A stretch of 64,000 bases of DNA from Methylobacillus flagellatus_A (GTDB taxonomy: Bacteria > Pseudomonadota > Gammaproteobacteria > Burkholderiales > Methylophilaceae): NCBI RefSeq assembly GCF_031344055.1, contig NZ_JADBEN010000001.1; one strand, written 5' to 3'. Position 1 is the stretch's first letter. Each line of letters opens with the position of its first letter. Made by a program: the position numbers and the translations under genes. Under the pieces are notes generated by a model that saw only the letters and a program-made list of their open reading frames with translations, made no database searches and was not told the DNA's origin. Positions 24,749 through 33,227 of this stretch are shown piece by piece.

Positions 24749-24775
24749 ATTTTCTCAGCAAGCAGGTGATAAATC

Positions 24776-25339
24776 ATGCGACATGATTCGCAGACGTTGA
24801 TTGCGGTGATCCGAAGCGCAGTGGATACGTGGCGCCGGCGAGAAAGCTGGAGCCGTGAATCGGTAGTTGACTCAATCGTGCAACGCTACACGGAGTTGCG
24901 GGGCGAACTGGTCACGGATGTTGGATTTGACCAGGCGCAGCGCGACCTGGTACAGCGTTTGAAGAACAATGCGGACCGTCTTTACCGCTGGTTGGACGAC
25001 TCTACAAAGGACACGAACTTGCTACCGGCCAATATGGTGCCGTTTGTGGTGGCTGCTTTGCCGATGGATCTGAGGCTTGATGTTGCGCAGCATTTGCTGC
25101 AGCACAGTGGGTTGACGGTGAGGATTGCTGCGACTGATTTGGATGGTTGCATAGTCAGTGCAGTGAAAGCCGTGGCTAAGGAGACCGGGGAGGGTATATG
25201 TGCTTTGGTTGGGATTAATGCTGATTCATCGCCAGAGCAGATTAATACTGCGATCAGGGAGATGACAGAGGCGCATAGTGCGTCAGGTGAGACTCTCGTT
25301 TTGCTTGAGTCCTTATCAGCCTCGAAAAACACACAATAA
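24776..25339 (+). CDS. YdaT/CII-like phage regulator
   Basis: 187 residues (start MRHDSQTLIAVIRSAVDTWR). The segment around RLYRWLDDSTKDTNLLPANM followed by VAALPMDLRLDVAQHLL resembles YdaT of the Rac prophage, now seen as a CII-like activator partner of the Cro-like YdaS. Position right after the Cro-like gene supports this. Identity is by remembered family pattern; direct DNA-binding residues are not evident. Confidence 0.55.
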   Translation: MRHDSQTLIAVIRSAVDTWRRRESWSRESVVDSIVQRYTELRGELVTDVGFDQAQRDLVQRLKNNADRLYRWLDDSTKDTNLLPANMVPFVVAALPMDLRLDVAQHLLQHSGLTVRIAATDLDGCIVSAVKAVAKETGEGICALVGINADSSPEQINTAIREMTEAHSASGETLVLLESLSASKNTQ

Positions 25340-25897
25340 GCGAGGTTTCTTAAATGAATCACTATCATGTTCAAGAAGCGACACATGACTGGTCGTAATG
25401 TCGGAACAGCGCCTGAGGGACTGGGTAATCTTGTCAAAGTTGTGCATAGAGTATCCAGGAGGCCCATTCAAAATGACATCAATGTTATGGATGTACTCGT
25501 TCAAATTGGCTTGTACCAATGCAATTGTGGTGATGATATCGGTCGTGGGCAATTGATAGAGTGGGATTTGCTGAAGGTTACTAACCAGCAGATCAAAAGA
25601 CTTTCTATCAAAATAAGCTTTCTTGTGACAAACATCAGCAAAAAATGCTTTGTTTTCGAGATTGTCGCAGGTATGCGCCATGGTTTTGGAAACATGCTGT
25701 GCCAGTGTATGGGCAGCGCGTGCGAGCTTCTTTTTTTCTTCGTATTGCATGCGCTCTGCTTGGTAGGCGCCAAGTCGATATGCAATGAGCAAGCCAAGCA
25801 TAGAACTTGCAACTTGCGCCCAATCAGCCATGTTTCCCCAGTTAAGTTGGTAGGCAGGGTTCCAGATCCAGCTGGCATTGTAGTCATGAAGGTTCAT
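25316..25897 (-). CDS. Membrane-anchored hypothetical protein on the opposite strand (moron candidate)
   Basis: 193 residues (start MNLHDYNASWIWNPAYQLNW). One likely membrane helix at about 28-45 (VASSMLGLLIAYRLGAY) is followed by a long charged helical region. It is antisense to the rightward early operon and overlaps the end of the YdaT-like gene by 24 bases. Genes expressed against the lytic direction are often lysogen-expressed cargo such as superinfection-exclusion factors; that role is a guess. Confidence 0.6.
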   Translation of the reverse strand: MNLHDYNASWIWNPAYQLNWGNMADWAQVASSMLGLLIAYRLGAYQAERMQYEEKKKLARAAHTLAQHVSKTMAHTCDNLENKAFFADVCHKKAYFDRKSFDLLVSNLQQIPLYQLPTTDIITTIALVQANLNEYIHNIDVILNGPPGYSMHNFDKITQSLRRCSDITTSHVSLLEHDSDSFKKPRLLCVFRG

Positions 25898-25949
25898 AGT
25901 TTTTTTCGCGGTTACTTAGCGTTGAATTATTCCACATCAGGAGCCGCAA

Positions 25950-28352
25950 TTGGCTAAGCGTCCTGATATTCCATTTATTGACATCGCCAGCCGGGCGTTG
26001 TCTTGCGCTGAAAGCCTTCTCGCCCAGTGGTTGCCATATGGCAAGCGCCAAGGGAAAGAGTGGGTTTCAACTAATCCTCTCAGGGCTGATTCAAAGCCCG
26101 GGTCTTTCCTGATCAACATCGATAGTGGAAGTTGGGGCGATTTTGCCACCGACGACAAGGGCGGCGACCTGATCAGCCTTTATGCCTACCTGCAGGGCAT
26201 TAGCCAGGCCGAGGCGGCATGCGATGTGGCGGACATGGTGGGTTATGCGTTGCCCGAGGGGTGCCGCCCTGGTACGCGTGTCGAGCGCAAGCAGCCATTG
26301 GTAGACCCTGCCACGGTGAAGCCAAAAAAGGCGCTGCCGTCCGACTGGGTGCCTATCCTGCCTATCCCGGCCAATGCGATCGAGCCGCCTAAGGCTCATC
26401 CCAATCGCGGCTTGCCCGAGCGGGTATTCACCTATCGCAACGGCGACGGGTATGTGCTGGGCTATATCTACCGCTTTATCAAAAGCACCGGCGGCAAGGA
26501 AACGATCCCGCTGACCTGGTGCGTCAACAATGCCACGCTGAAGGAAGAATGGCGCTGGATGCAGATGCCGGAGCCTCGGCCGCTGTATGGCCTGGATGTG
26601 CTTGCCGCCAAGCCGCAGGCGTGGGTGTTGCTGGTCGAAGGTGAGAAGTGCAAGGACGCCGCCGAGGCGATGTTCCCGAATGCGGTAGTGGTGAGCTGGC
26701 CGGGCGGCACAAATGCGGTTAAGAAGGTCAACTGGTCGCACCTGGCAGGACGCAAGGTCTTTGCCTGGCCGGACTGCGATTCGCAGCGCGAGAAGTTGAG
26801 CAAGGAAGAAAAAGAGGCGGGCGTGGATCCGCTGAGCAAGCCTTATTTGCCGATCGACCAGCAGCCGGGTATGAAAGCCATGCTGCAGATCCGGGACATC
26901 CTGCTGGAGCTTGACCCCGATACAGAGTTCAACTTGCTCGATATCCCCGAGCCGGGCGTTAAGGCGGACGGCTGGGATGTAGCCGACGCGATCGAGGAGG
27001 GGTGGGATGCTTCCCGCCTGCTCGAATATGTGCTGACAGCGCGCAAAGCCGCGCCGGAACCGGCCGATACCCCTAATTCCGCTGCCGCAGAGGAGGTGGA
27101 GGATATCCCCAAATGGAGGGCTTGCCTGCTGAGAAAAGCGGGCGAGATCACGCCTTGCCTGGCGAACATCTACGACATCCTGGAACATGACGACGCATGG
27201 GCTGGTGTGCTGGTCTATGACGAGTTCAGCCAGCGGGTAATGAAGCTGAAACCGCCACCTTATTGGGACAAGACCGGAAAAGAGGGAGAGTGGGACGCCC
27301 AGGATGATGCGCGCACGGCCATGTGGCTGACCCGCAAGTATCGCTTCAACCCCAGCCCGGCGCTGGTAGCTGAGGCGATTGAAGCACTCGCCCGGTTGCG
27401 GACGGTGAATCCGCCCAAGGATTGGCTGCTAGGTTTGAAGTGGGATGGCAACAAGCGTCTAGACCGATGGATGCAGGATTTCATGGGCGTACCTTTCGAT
27501 AAGTATTCTGCCAGGGTGGCTCGCTGGTTTTTCATGGGCATGGTCAAGCGAGTGTTTTTCCCCGGATGCAAGTTCGATTATTGCCTGGTGCTCGAAGGCG
27601 CCCAGGGCCGTAGAAAATCATCCGCGTTAGCGGTTATCGGCGGCGATTGGTATGGCGATACCGACCTGGACCTTAACAACAAGGATTCGATGAGCGCCTT
27701 GCGGGGCAAGATGCTCTATGAGTTCTCGGAAATGGGATCGGTCGCGCGGGCAGAGGCGACGAAGCAGAAGTCGTTCCTTTCGCGCCAGGTGGATGAGTAT
27801 CGTCCGGTGTATGGTCGTCGAGAGATCCGGGCACCGCGCCAGCTTGTATTTGCCGGGACTACGAACGAGTGGGAGTGGAACAAGGACCCCACAGGCGGAC
27901 GCCGGTTCTGGCCGGTGCGCATCGAGCAGGAAATCGATCTTGAGGGGTTGGCAGCTGTCCGCGACCAGTTGTTCGCCGAGGCTGTGCAGCTGGTCAACCA
28001 GGATTATCGCTGCTATCCCACTACAGATGAGCAGCAGCAGCTGTTTGACCCTATACAGCTTTCCCGTGCTATTCAAGATAGTTTTATTGACGCGCTGTAT
28101 CAGCACGTCATAGACCATGTGGGGGAGTTCTCCCTACATTACGCCGCTACGGAGTGGCTAAAGTTGGATGCGGGCAAGCTTACCCGCGACGTGCAGACCC
28201 GGATCGGGCATGCATTGCGCCAGCTGGGATGCTCACGTCATGAAAAACGCAGCAATGCGATCTCGCGCTTTTGGTACAAGCCCCCCGCAAGAAGTGAGGC
28301 GATATCGATAAAGCAAGAGCCGGCACAGGAGTCTGAAGATGTGTCGTTCTGA
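25950..28352 (+). CDS. Phage primase-helicase (VapE/D5-like)
   Basis: 800 residues starting at TTG 25950, with GGAG seven bases upstream. The N-terminal ~100 residues resemble a primase CHC2-like fold without the zinc cysteines (SGSWGDFATDDKGGDLISLY). The middle has a toprim-like segment (WVLLVEGEKCKDAAEAMFPN). The C-terminal half is the VapE-type AAA+ helicase domain with Walker A LEGAQGRRKSSA (about 550) and FAGTTNEWEWNKDPTGGRRF. It should open and prime the phage origin; the iteron cluster follows directly. Confidence 0.88.
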   Translation: MAKRPDIPFIDIASRALSCAESLLAQWLPYGKRQGKEWVSTNPLRADSKPGSFLINIDSGSWGDFATDDKGGDLISLYAYLQGISQAEAACDVADMVGYALPEGCRPGTRVERKQPLVDPATVKPKKALPSDWVPILPIPANAIEPPKAHPNRGLPERVFTYRNGDGYVLGYIYRFIKSTGGKETIPLTWCVNNATLKEEWRWMQMPEPRPLYGLDVLAAKPQAWVLLVEGEKCKDAAEAMFPNAVVVSWPGGTNAVKKVNWSHLAGRKVFAWPDCDSQREKLSKEEKEAGVDPLSKPYLPIDQQPGMKAMLQIRDILLELDPDTEFNLLDIPEPGVKADGWDVADAIEEGWDASRLLEYVLTARKAAPEPADTPNSAAAEEVEDIPKWRACLLRKAGEITPCLANIYDILEHDDAWAGVLVYDEFSQRVMKLKPPPYWDKTGKEGEWDAQDDARTAMWLTRKYRFNPSPALVAEAIEALARLRTVNPPKDWLLGLKWDGNKRLDRWMQDFMGVPFDKYSARVARWFFMGMVKRVFFPGCKFDYCLVLEGAQGRRKSSALAVIGGDWYGDTDLDLNNKDSMSALRGKMLYEFSEMGSVARAEATKQKSFLSRQVDEYRPVYGRREIRAPRQLVFAGTTNEWEWNKDPTGGRRFWPVRIEQEIDLEGLAAVRDQLFAEAVQLVNQDYRCYPTTDEQQQLFDPIQLSRAIQDSFIDALYQHVIDHVGEFSLHYAATEWLKLDAGKLTRDVQTRIGHALRQLGCSRHEKRSNAISRFWYKPPARSEAISIKQEPAQESEDVSF

Positions 28353-28370
28353 GCGCAAAGCCTGCCTTGA

Positions 28371-28618
28371 GGTATGGAAGGTGTGGAACAGGTATGGAAG
28401 GCTGAAACCCGCGCCAGTAGCGGGATTTCCACACCTTCCATACCTTCCACACCATCCGCCCCCGCGTATACACACGCACATGCACACACGCGTGCGCACG
28501 CGCGCACATGTGCATCTGTATTTTTTTGGTATGGAAGGTATGGAAGGTATGGAAAAGACAATAGCAGCAAGGGCTTTGAGCTTCCATACCTCAAGGCTAG
28601 GTATGGAAAGGTGTGGAA
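28371..28618. repeat. Iteron cluster: twelve copies of GGTRTGGAA, candidate phage origin
   Basis: Eight copies in plus orientation (28371, 28380, 28391, 28528, 28537, 28546, 28600, 28610) and four inverted (28427, 28436, 28445, 28582) of a 9-bp element. Several are in exact tandem. The cluster lies in the only gap between the primase-helicase and the next gene, the usual place for an origin in such phages. It also contains a small hairpin (28406-28427) and the alternating tract at 28463-28514. Confidence 0.75.
28463..28514. repeat. 52-bp perfect alternating pyrimidine-purine tract
   Basis: Twenty-six consecutive pyrimidine-purine steps (CG, TA, CA, TG) without interruption, centred in the iteron cluster and followed by a run of seven T. 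Such tracts can adopt Z-DNA under negative supercoiling. Confidence 0.85.
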
Positions 28619-28619
28619 G

Positions 28620-28901
28620 ATGAAACGGACTCATGAGGAATTTGAACTGCCACCAACCAAACCTAGCAACATGGTTGAGCGGTTGCGAGAGGAGAAGCCC
28701 GCAGTGATGGAGGCGATAGATGAGATGCAGGCGCTGTTTGGCTCGGTAACTTTAGTGGGATTCGATACCACTGATTGCCATTGGCGGAGCAGGCTTGGCA
28801 AGGAACAGGATGCCATGCTGGAAATTAATGCCAGCCAATATATCCGGCTGGGTGAGGTAAGCGCCGAGGCGCAAGTTGACCGCGAGAAAGGGAAAAAATA
28901 A
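28620..28901 (+). CDS. Hypothetical phage early protein
   Basis: A 93-residue acidic protein (start MKRTHEEFELPPTKPSNMVE). The last iteron (GGTGTGGAAG) doubles as its ribosome-binding site. The frame is open further upstream through the iterons, but that part is repeat-derived and not protein-like. The stop overlaps the next start by one base. Not recognised. Confidence 0.6.
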   Translation: MKRTHEEFELPPTKPSNMVERLREEKPAVMEAIDEMQALFGSVTLVGFDTTDCHWRSRLGKEQDAMLEINASQYIRLGEVSAEAQVDREKGKK

Positions 28902-29293
28902 TGCTAACTACCTACATCGATTTTCGATTGTTGCAATGGGCTGAATGGCGCGCCCGCCGTGAGGATTCAGGTGTGGGCTTTCCCAAGCAGTCCGCCTTCG
29001 TGCGGATGCAGACGCAGCATGGTAAGTTCGAGGCCTGGACCCCGGCCATGAACGATGAAGCGGCTGAGATAGATCAATGCATCTGCGCCCTGATCGCCGT
29101 GCGCCAGGAAGTGATCATGCAGATGTATACCAGGACATCGACCATCAAGCAGAAGGCGGATGAGTGCTTTTGTTCCGAGCGGACTTTCTTCAATCGCCTG
29201 CATGCTGCAAAAGTGGATATCCTCGGCTACCTGCAAGACCTGGCAGCCGGCATGTCTTTGCCGGTTCGCGGGCCAGTGAAAAAAATCGCTTGA
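28901..29293 (+). CDS. Q-like late antiterminator
   Basis: 130 residues. The N-terminal pattern LLQWAEWRARREDSGVGFPK and C-terminal sigma-region-4-like helix-turn-helix (KADECFCSERTFFNRLHAAK) fit the phage antitermination Q family. It is the last early gene. A promoter-terminator pair follows directly, its -35 overlapping the stop codon. It should let RNA polymerase pass the terminators of the late operon. Confidence 0.75.
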   Translation: MLTTYIDFRLLQWAEWRARREDSGVGFPKQSAFVRMQTQHGKFEAWTPAMNDEAAEIDQCICALIAVRQEVIMQMYTRTSTIKQKADECFCSERTFFNRLHAAKVDILGYLQDLAAGMSLPVRGPVKKIA

Positions 29294-29319
29294 CAGCCGT
29301 TGCAGTAAAAATGCACAAT
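29290..29319 (+). promoter_or_regulatory. Candidate late promoter (pR' position)
   Basis: TTGACA (29290-29295) overlaps the Q stop; CACAAT (29314-29319) follows after 18 bases. A terminator sits about 30 bases downstream, the arrangement expected for a Q-dependent late promoter. Confidence 0.6.
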
Positions 29320-29348
29320 TTCGCTACCGTTTTATACAAGCGTCCAGA

Positions 29349-29381
29349 AAACCCGCAAGGCCACCGCCCTGCGGGTTTTTT
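29349..29381 (+). terminator. Terminator at the start of the late operon (tR' position)
   Basis: AACCCGCA/TGCGGGTT with a 12-base loop, followed by TTTTTT. It lies between the candidate late promoter and the first late gene. Confidence 0.8.
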
Positions 29382-29394
29382 ATTGCCTGCGACT

Positions 29395-29985
29395 ATGCTC
29401 AATCTCAGCGTTGCAACAGATATCAGGCGCATGCGCGTCAAGATGGCTGAGGCCAATGATGCCATATGCAATAAGGCTGTGAGCCGGGCGCTCAATAAGC
29501 TGGCGACCGAGATCATCGCGCAATCAGCACGAGAGATTAGGACGGCTGGCTATGGCTTTAAGCTCAAGGACATCAAGAGCAAGTTCAAGGCGCGCAAGGC
29601 TACGCCGCAGCGCCGGCAGATTGTCATTCGCTGCTTTCACAGGGCCGTACCCCTAATCGAGTTCGGCGCGCGCCAGGTGGCCGCCGGGGTATCGGTGAAG
29701 GTCAAAGGATCTCGCAAAGTAGTGCGCGGCGCGTTCATCGCAAAAACGCCCAGCGGGCATGTCGGCGTATTCAAGCGTGACAACAGCGCGAAGCACAAGC
29801 GAGTGCTAAAGGGCGGTCGTGTAGTCTGGTCGGCCTTGCCGATCAATCAGCTTTACGGGCCGTCAGCTGCCGTGGCATTTGCCAATGCCACCGTGATGAA
29901 TGTGATAGAGCGATACGTTGAGAGCCGCTATCCCGTATTGCTAGAGCACGAGATCAAGTACGCCAGGTCAAGATTCAAAGCCTGA
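29395..29985 (+). CDS. Minor tail protein Z-like
   Basis: 196 residues (start MLNLSVATDIRRMRVKMAEA). The pattern of an N-terminal helical segment with AVSRALNKLATEI, a basic middle and ENxK-like C-terminus (EHEIKYARSRFKA) matches the prophage minor tail protein Z family. Most lambda-type phages keep Z among tail genes; here it precedes the terminase. The longer in-frame reading upstream crosses tR' and is rejected. Confidence 0.65.
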   Translation: MLNLSVATDIRRMRVKMAEANDAICNKAVSRALNKLATEIIAQSAREIRTAGYGFKLKDIKSKFKARKATPQRRQIVIRCFHRAVPLIEFGARQVAAGVSVKVKGSRKVVRGAFIAKTPSGHVGVFKRDNSAKHKRVLKGGRVVWSALPINQLYGPSAAVAFANATVMNVIERYVESRYPVLLEHEIKYARSRFKA

Positions 29986-30163
29986 TGTGCAAACCGTCAG
30001 CGAAAAATTCTTGGGTCCTTCCTGCAGCCCTACTACGCGGGCGCAAAGAGCGCGAAAAATCTCCAGATATGAGTTTTGCTAGGGGGTCATATTTCCTGCT
30101 TATGGATGCAGGTTGATCTCCTGGCTTTTTTTGCCGCTTACCTTGGCGGCGCGGATAGCGGCC
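29986..30163. promoter_or_regulatory. Non-coding region before terminase, candidate packaging (cos) site
   Basis: 178 bp between the Z-like gene and the terminase small subunit. It contains TGGGTCCTTCC at about 30012-30022 and a GCGGGCGC...GCGCG element near 30037-30053. In lambda-type phages cos lies just before the small terminase gene. No homologue with a mapped cut site is recognised, so this is positional. Confidence 0.35.
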
Positions 30164-30676
30164 ATGAAAAAACTCACCCAGGCAGATGTTGCCGAGCACC
30201 TTGATCTTGACCAGTCGGCAGTGAGCCGCTTGCTGCAGAAACTGGGCCTGAGTTTGCAGACGTCTGCACTTGATGACATCCGAAAAAAATACATTGCCCA
30301 CTTGCGTGAGATGGCAGCTGGGCATGTCTCGCCTGACGGAGATAGCCTGGTAGCAGAGCGGGTGATGACCGAGCGCGTTGATCGCGAACTGAAAATGCTG
30401 ACGCTGCTTGAAAAGCGTGGGCAGCTGGTCAATGTTGCCCAGCTTGAGCAAGAGCTATCGCAGATGGTGACAGCGTTTCGCGTCGATCTACTGGCGCGTG
30501 ATGACCAGCTCAAGACCACGCTGGATACGCTGTACGGCATCGACCTGGATTTAACGATACTCAATGACCACACTCGCGCAACCTTACAGCAGCTTGCTCG
30601 ATACGACCCAGTCGGTGAGGGCGCTGATCAAGCGCCTGACGCAGATACTGCAACCGCCGGAGCAGATCAGCACTGA
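30164..30676 (+). CDS. Terminase small subunit (Nu1-like)
   Basis: 170 residues. N-terminal helix-turn-helix (KLTQADVAEHLDLDQSAVSR) for recognising the packaging site, then a long helical region that would bind the large subunit, ending in an Ala/Asp-rich tail. The start at MKKLTQ was chosen by the HTH boundary. It overlaps the large subunit gene by 113 bases. Confidence 0.75.
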   Translation: MKKLTQADVAEHLDLDQSAVSRLLQKLGLSLQTSALDDIRKKYIAHLREMAAGHVSPDGDSLVAERVMTERVDRELKMLTLLEKRGQLVNVAQLEQELSQMVTAFRVDLLARDDQLKTTLDTLYGIDLDLTILNDHTRATLQQLARYDPVGEGADQAPDADTATAGADQH

Positions 30677-32681
30677 GGATTGGAGCCGAAAATACAGACG
30701 GCTGTCTGCCAAGGCAACGGCCTTGCCGGGCAGATACAACCCTGATCTGACGCCCTGGGTAAAGTACATGATGGCCGCGTTGGATGACCCGGCCGTGCAT
30801 ACCGTAGTCTCGATGAAATCTGCGCAGGTCGGCTGGACTGATGGCGTGGTCAACAACTACATCGGCAAACGCATTGATGTTGACCCATGCCCGATGATCG
30901 TCATGTTCGCCAAAGAGGGCGCGGCGGGCATGTATAACGTGGAAAAATTCACGCCCATGGTGGAGGTAACGCCTCGCCTGGCCGCGAAAATCCCGGTGGA
31001 CAAGACCAGGTCGAAAGACAACACCGCCTTGATGAAGCAGTTTCCCGGCGGGTTTCTCAAGCTCGTCGGCTCCAACTCGGAGGCCTCGGTCAAGTCAACG
31101 CCCGCGCCAGTGGTGTTCGTCGAAGAACCAGACGATTGCAATGCCAACATCGGCGGGCAGGGCGACACCATCTCCATGCTGGTTGAGCGGACGAAGACCT
31201 ACGCGCGGCACAAGATCGTCTATGGCGGCACGCCGACGATCAAGACGGCATCCCGCATTGAAGCTGCCTACAACGGCTCAGACAAGCAGGTGTTCATGGT
31301 GCCATGCCATCACTGCGGCGAGTCTCATGTGCTGGCCTGGCAGTATGTCCACTGGGATGAGCGCGAGGATCTGAACCACGAAATCTACGGCAAGGCAGAC
31401 CCGGAAAGCGCCTATTACGTCTGCCCGCATTGTGGCGGCATCTGGAACGATGCGGACAAGCGCCGCAACGTGGCGCGGCTCTATCCGGTCGCCACAGCAC
31501 CTTTCTACGGCGCGCGCGGCTTTTACATCAACGAGCTTTACAGCCCGTTCCCTGGCTCCCGTCTGGCGGAGTTGGTAAAAAAACGCCTTGCCGCCGACCA
31601 CGCCCTGGCGCAGGGCGATGATTTCAAAATGCGCGTGTTTATCAACAGCAACCTCGGCCTGCCCTACGAGTACCAGAGCGGCATGCCGGAGCTTGATGAG
31701 CTGCGCAAGCGCCTGCTCATGTCCTACCCGGAAAAAACCGTGCCGTGGGGCGGCATCGTCCTCACAGCAGGAGTGGACGTGCAGCACGACCGTGTCGCCG
31801 TCATCATCCGCGCCTGGGGGCGCGGGGAGGAAAGCTGGCTTGTGTACTGGGGCGAGCTGTACGGGCAGACCATGATACCGGGGCAGGGCGTGTGGCCTGA
31901 CCTGGAGCTGCTACTGTTCGGCACCGTCGAGCATGCTGGCGGTGCCAAGCTGAGCATTTCTGCCGCCACCGTAGACTCGTCCGACGGCCAGACCTCGGAC
32001 GCGGTGTACACCTTCGTGCGCAAGCACAAGCGCAAGCATGTGATGGCAGGCAAGGGCTTCTCGCAGGACACCGGCGACCGGGAAATCTACTCCCTGCCGC
32101 GTGTCCCTGTGGACCACAAAGGCCAGGGCAGCAAGCAGAAAGCCAGCAAGTACGGCCTGCGGCCCTACATGATCGGCACGCAAAAAGCCAAGGACCTGAT
32201 CCTGGGCGCGGATGAAAAAGCCGGGCGCGTCAAGCTCACTGGCAGCGGCCCCGGCCGCATGCACGTTTACGAAGGGGTGCGAGATGACTATTTCGAGCAG
32301 CTTACAAGCGAGGTCAAAGCACCTGCTCCGCGCAGTAGAAACCGCCGTGTCTGGCTTAAAAAATCTGGCGTACGCAATGAGGCGCTGGATTGCGAAGTCA
32401 TGGCATTACATGCGGCGCGCGCTCTCAAGGTGCATCTATACACCGAACAGCGCTGGGATGAGCTGGAGCAAGCGGTACGTCAGCCGGACATCTTTGCTGC
32501 GGCACCTCAACCGGATGACGAGCCAGACCTTGAAGAGGATGGCGCGATCGATGTTGAGGCCGATGGCCAAACGCAAGATCAGGCGCAGGCTGGGGGCGGT
32601 ACTGATTTACTGACTACCCACGAAAAAGACAAGCTCAACAAGCCGCCACGCAATGGCGGCAACCTACCCAAAAGGTGGTAA
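30564..32681 (+). CDS. Terminase large subunit (GpA family)
   Basis: 705 residues, lambda GpA-type packaging ATPase/nuclease. Features: N-terminal QISTEDWSRKYRRLS, the ATPase-region TVVSMKSAQVGWTDGV, an acidic FVEEPDDC (Walker B-like), a CxxC pair (CHHCGE and CPHCGG), and nuclease-domain TAGVDVQHDRVAVIIRAWG. The C-terminal acidic tail is typical. The N-terminal 37 codons overlap the small subunit frame. Confidence 0.92.
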   Translation: MTTLAQPYSSLLDTTQSVRALIKRLTQILQPPEQISTEDWSRKYRRLSAKATALPGRYNPDLTPWVKYMMAALDDPAVHTVVSMKSAQVGWTDGVVNNYIGKRIDVDPCPMIVMFAKEGAAGMYNVEKFTPMVEVTPRLAAKIPVDKTRSKDNTALMKQFPGGFLKLVGSNSEASVKSTPAPVVFVEEPDDCNANIGGQGDTISMLVERTKTYARHKIVYGGTPTIKTASRIEAAYNGSDKQVFMVPCHHCGESHVLAWQYVHWDEREDLNHEIYGKADPESAYYVCPHCGGIWNDADKRRNVARLYPVATAPFYGARGFYINELYSPFPGSRLAELVKKRLAADHALAQGDDFKMRVFINSNLGLPYEYQSGMPELDELRKRLLMSYPEKTVPWGGIVLTAGVDVQHDRVAVIIRAWGRGEESWLVYWGELYGQTMIPGQGVWPDLELLLFGTVEHAGGAKLSISAATVDSSDGQTSDAVYTFVRKHKRKHVMAGKGFSQDTGDREIYSLPRVPVDHKGQGSKQKASKYGLRPYMIGTQKAKDLILGADEKAGRVKLTGSGPGRMHVYEGVRDDYFEQLTSEVKAPAPRSRNRRVWLKKSGVRNEALDCEVMALHAARALKVHLYTEQRWDELEQAVRQPDIFAAAPQPDDEPDLEEDGAIDVEADGQTQDQAQAGGGTDLLTTHEKDKLNKPPRNGGNLPKRW

Positions 32682-32684
32682 ACC

Positions 32685-33227
32685 ATGACAAGCATACCGG
32701 CCTGCATCGTCGCAGGTGATACCGCCCAGTGGGTGGAAACCGCATTTCATCACGCGGGCGCCTACATCAGCTCGGCTGATTACGCCCTCGTGATCGAGTT
32801 GCGCGGCCCTGGTGCTCCCATCACGCTCACTGGCACAGCATATGAGGATAGCTGGGCAGTCACGCTCGATGAAACCGAGAGCGCGAAACTTGTGGCAGGC
32901 ACCTATGCCTGGAGCAAGCGGGTAACAGCATCAGGTGTCCGCCTCACGGTCGGCATGGGCCAGCTGCAGGTGCAGCCGGATTTTGCCAGCATAGGCGCAG
33001 GCCATGATGGCCGCACCCTGGCTGAACGCGCATTGGCAGAAGCTGAAGCCGCCCTGGCGCAATTCAACAGCAGCGGCGGCAAGGTGCGCCGTTACAGCAT
33101 CGCCAGCCGCAGCATGGAATTCGAGGCCGCGGCGGACATCCTCAAAATCATCGCCTACTGGCGGCAGCGCGTGAATGCCGAAAAAGGCATCTCCAGCGAC
33201 CGATTCGCGAGGTTCACACGAGCATGA
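32685..33227 (+). CDS. Head-tail joining protein candidate (gpW position)
   Basis: 180 residues. The first ~100 form a beta-rich domain; the last ~75 (RTLAERALAEAEAALAQFNS and YSIASRSMEFEAAADILKII) are helical and resemble gpW-like neck proteins. It lies between terminase and portal, as gpW does in lambda, with AAGGTGG before its ATG. Its stop overlaps the portal start. Confidence 0.5.
   Translation: MTSIPACIVAGDTAQWVETAFHHAGAYISSADYALVIELRGPGAPITLTGTAYEDSWAVTLDETESAKLVAGTYAWSKRVTASGVRLTVGMGQLQVQPDFASIGAGHDGRTLAERALAEAEAALAQFNSSGGKVRRYSIASRSMEFEAAADILKIIAYWRQRVNAEKGISSDRFARFTRA

Noticed and set aside
26091..27188. 365-codon minus-strand frame opposite the primase-helicase
   Set aside because: No recognisable motif and shadow-like composition; the plus strand carries the primase-helicase domains.
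28371..28618. Protein-coding frames across the iteron region on both strands
   Set aside because: The translations are low-complexity products of the 9-bp repeats and the alternating tract; codon use and the absence of good starts argue against real proteins.
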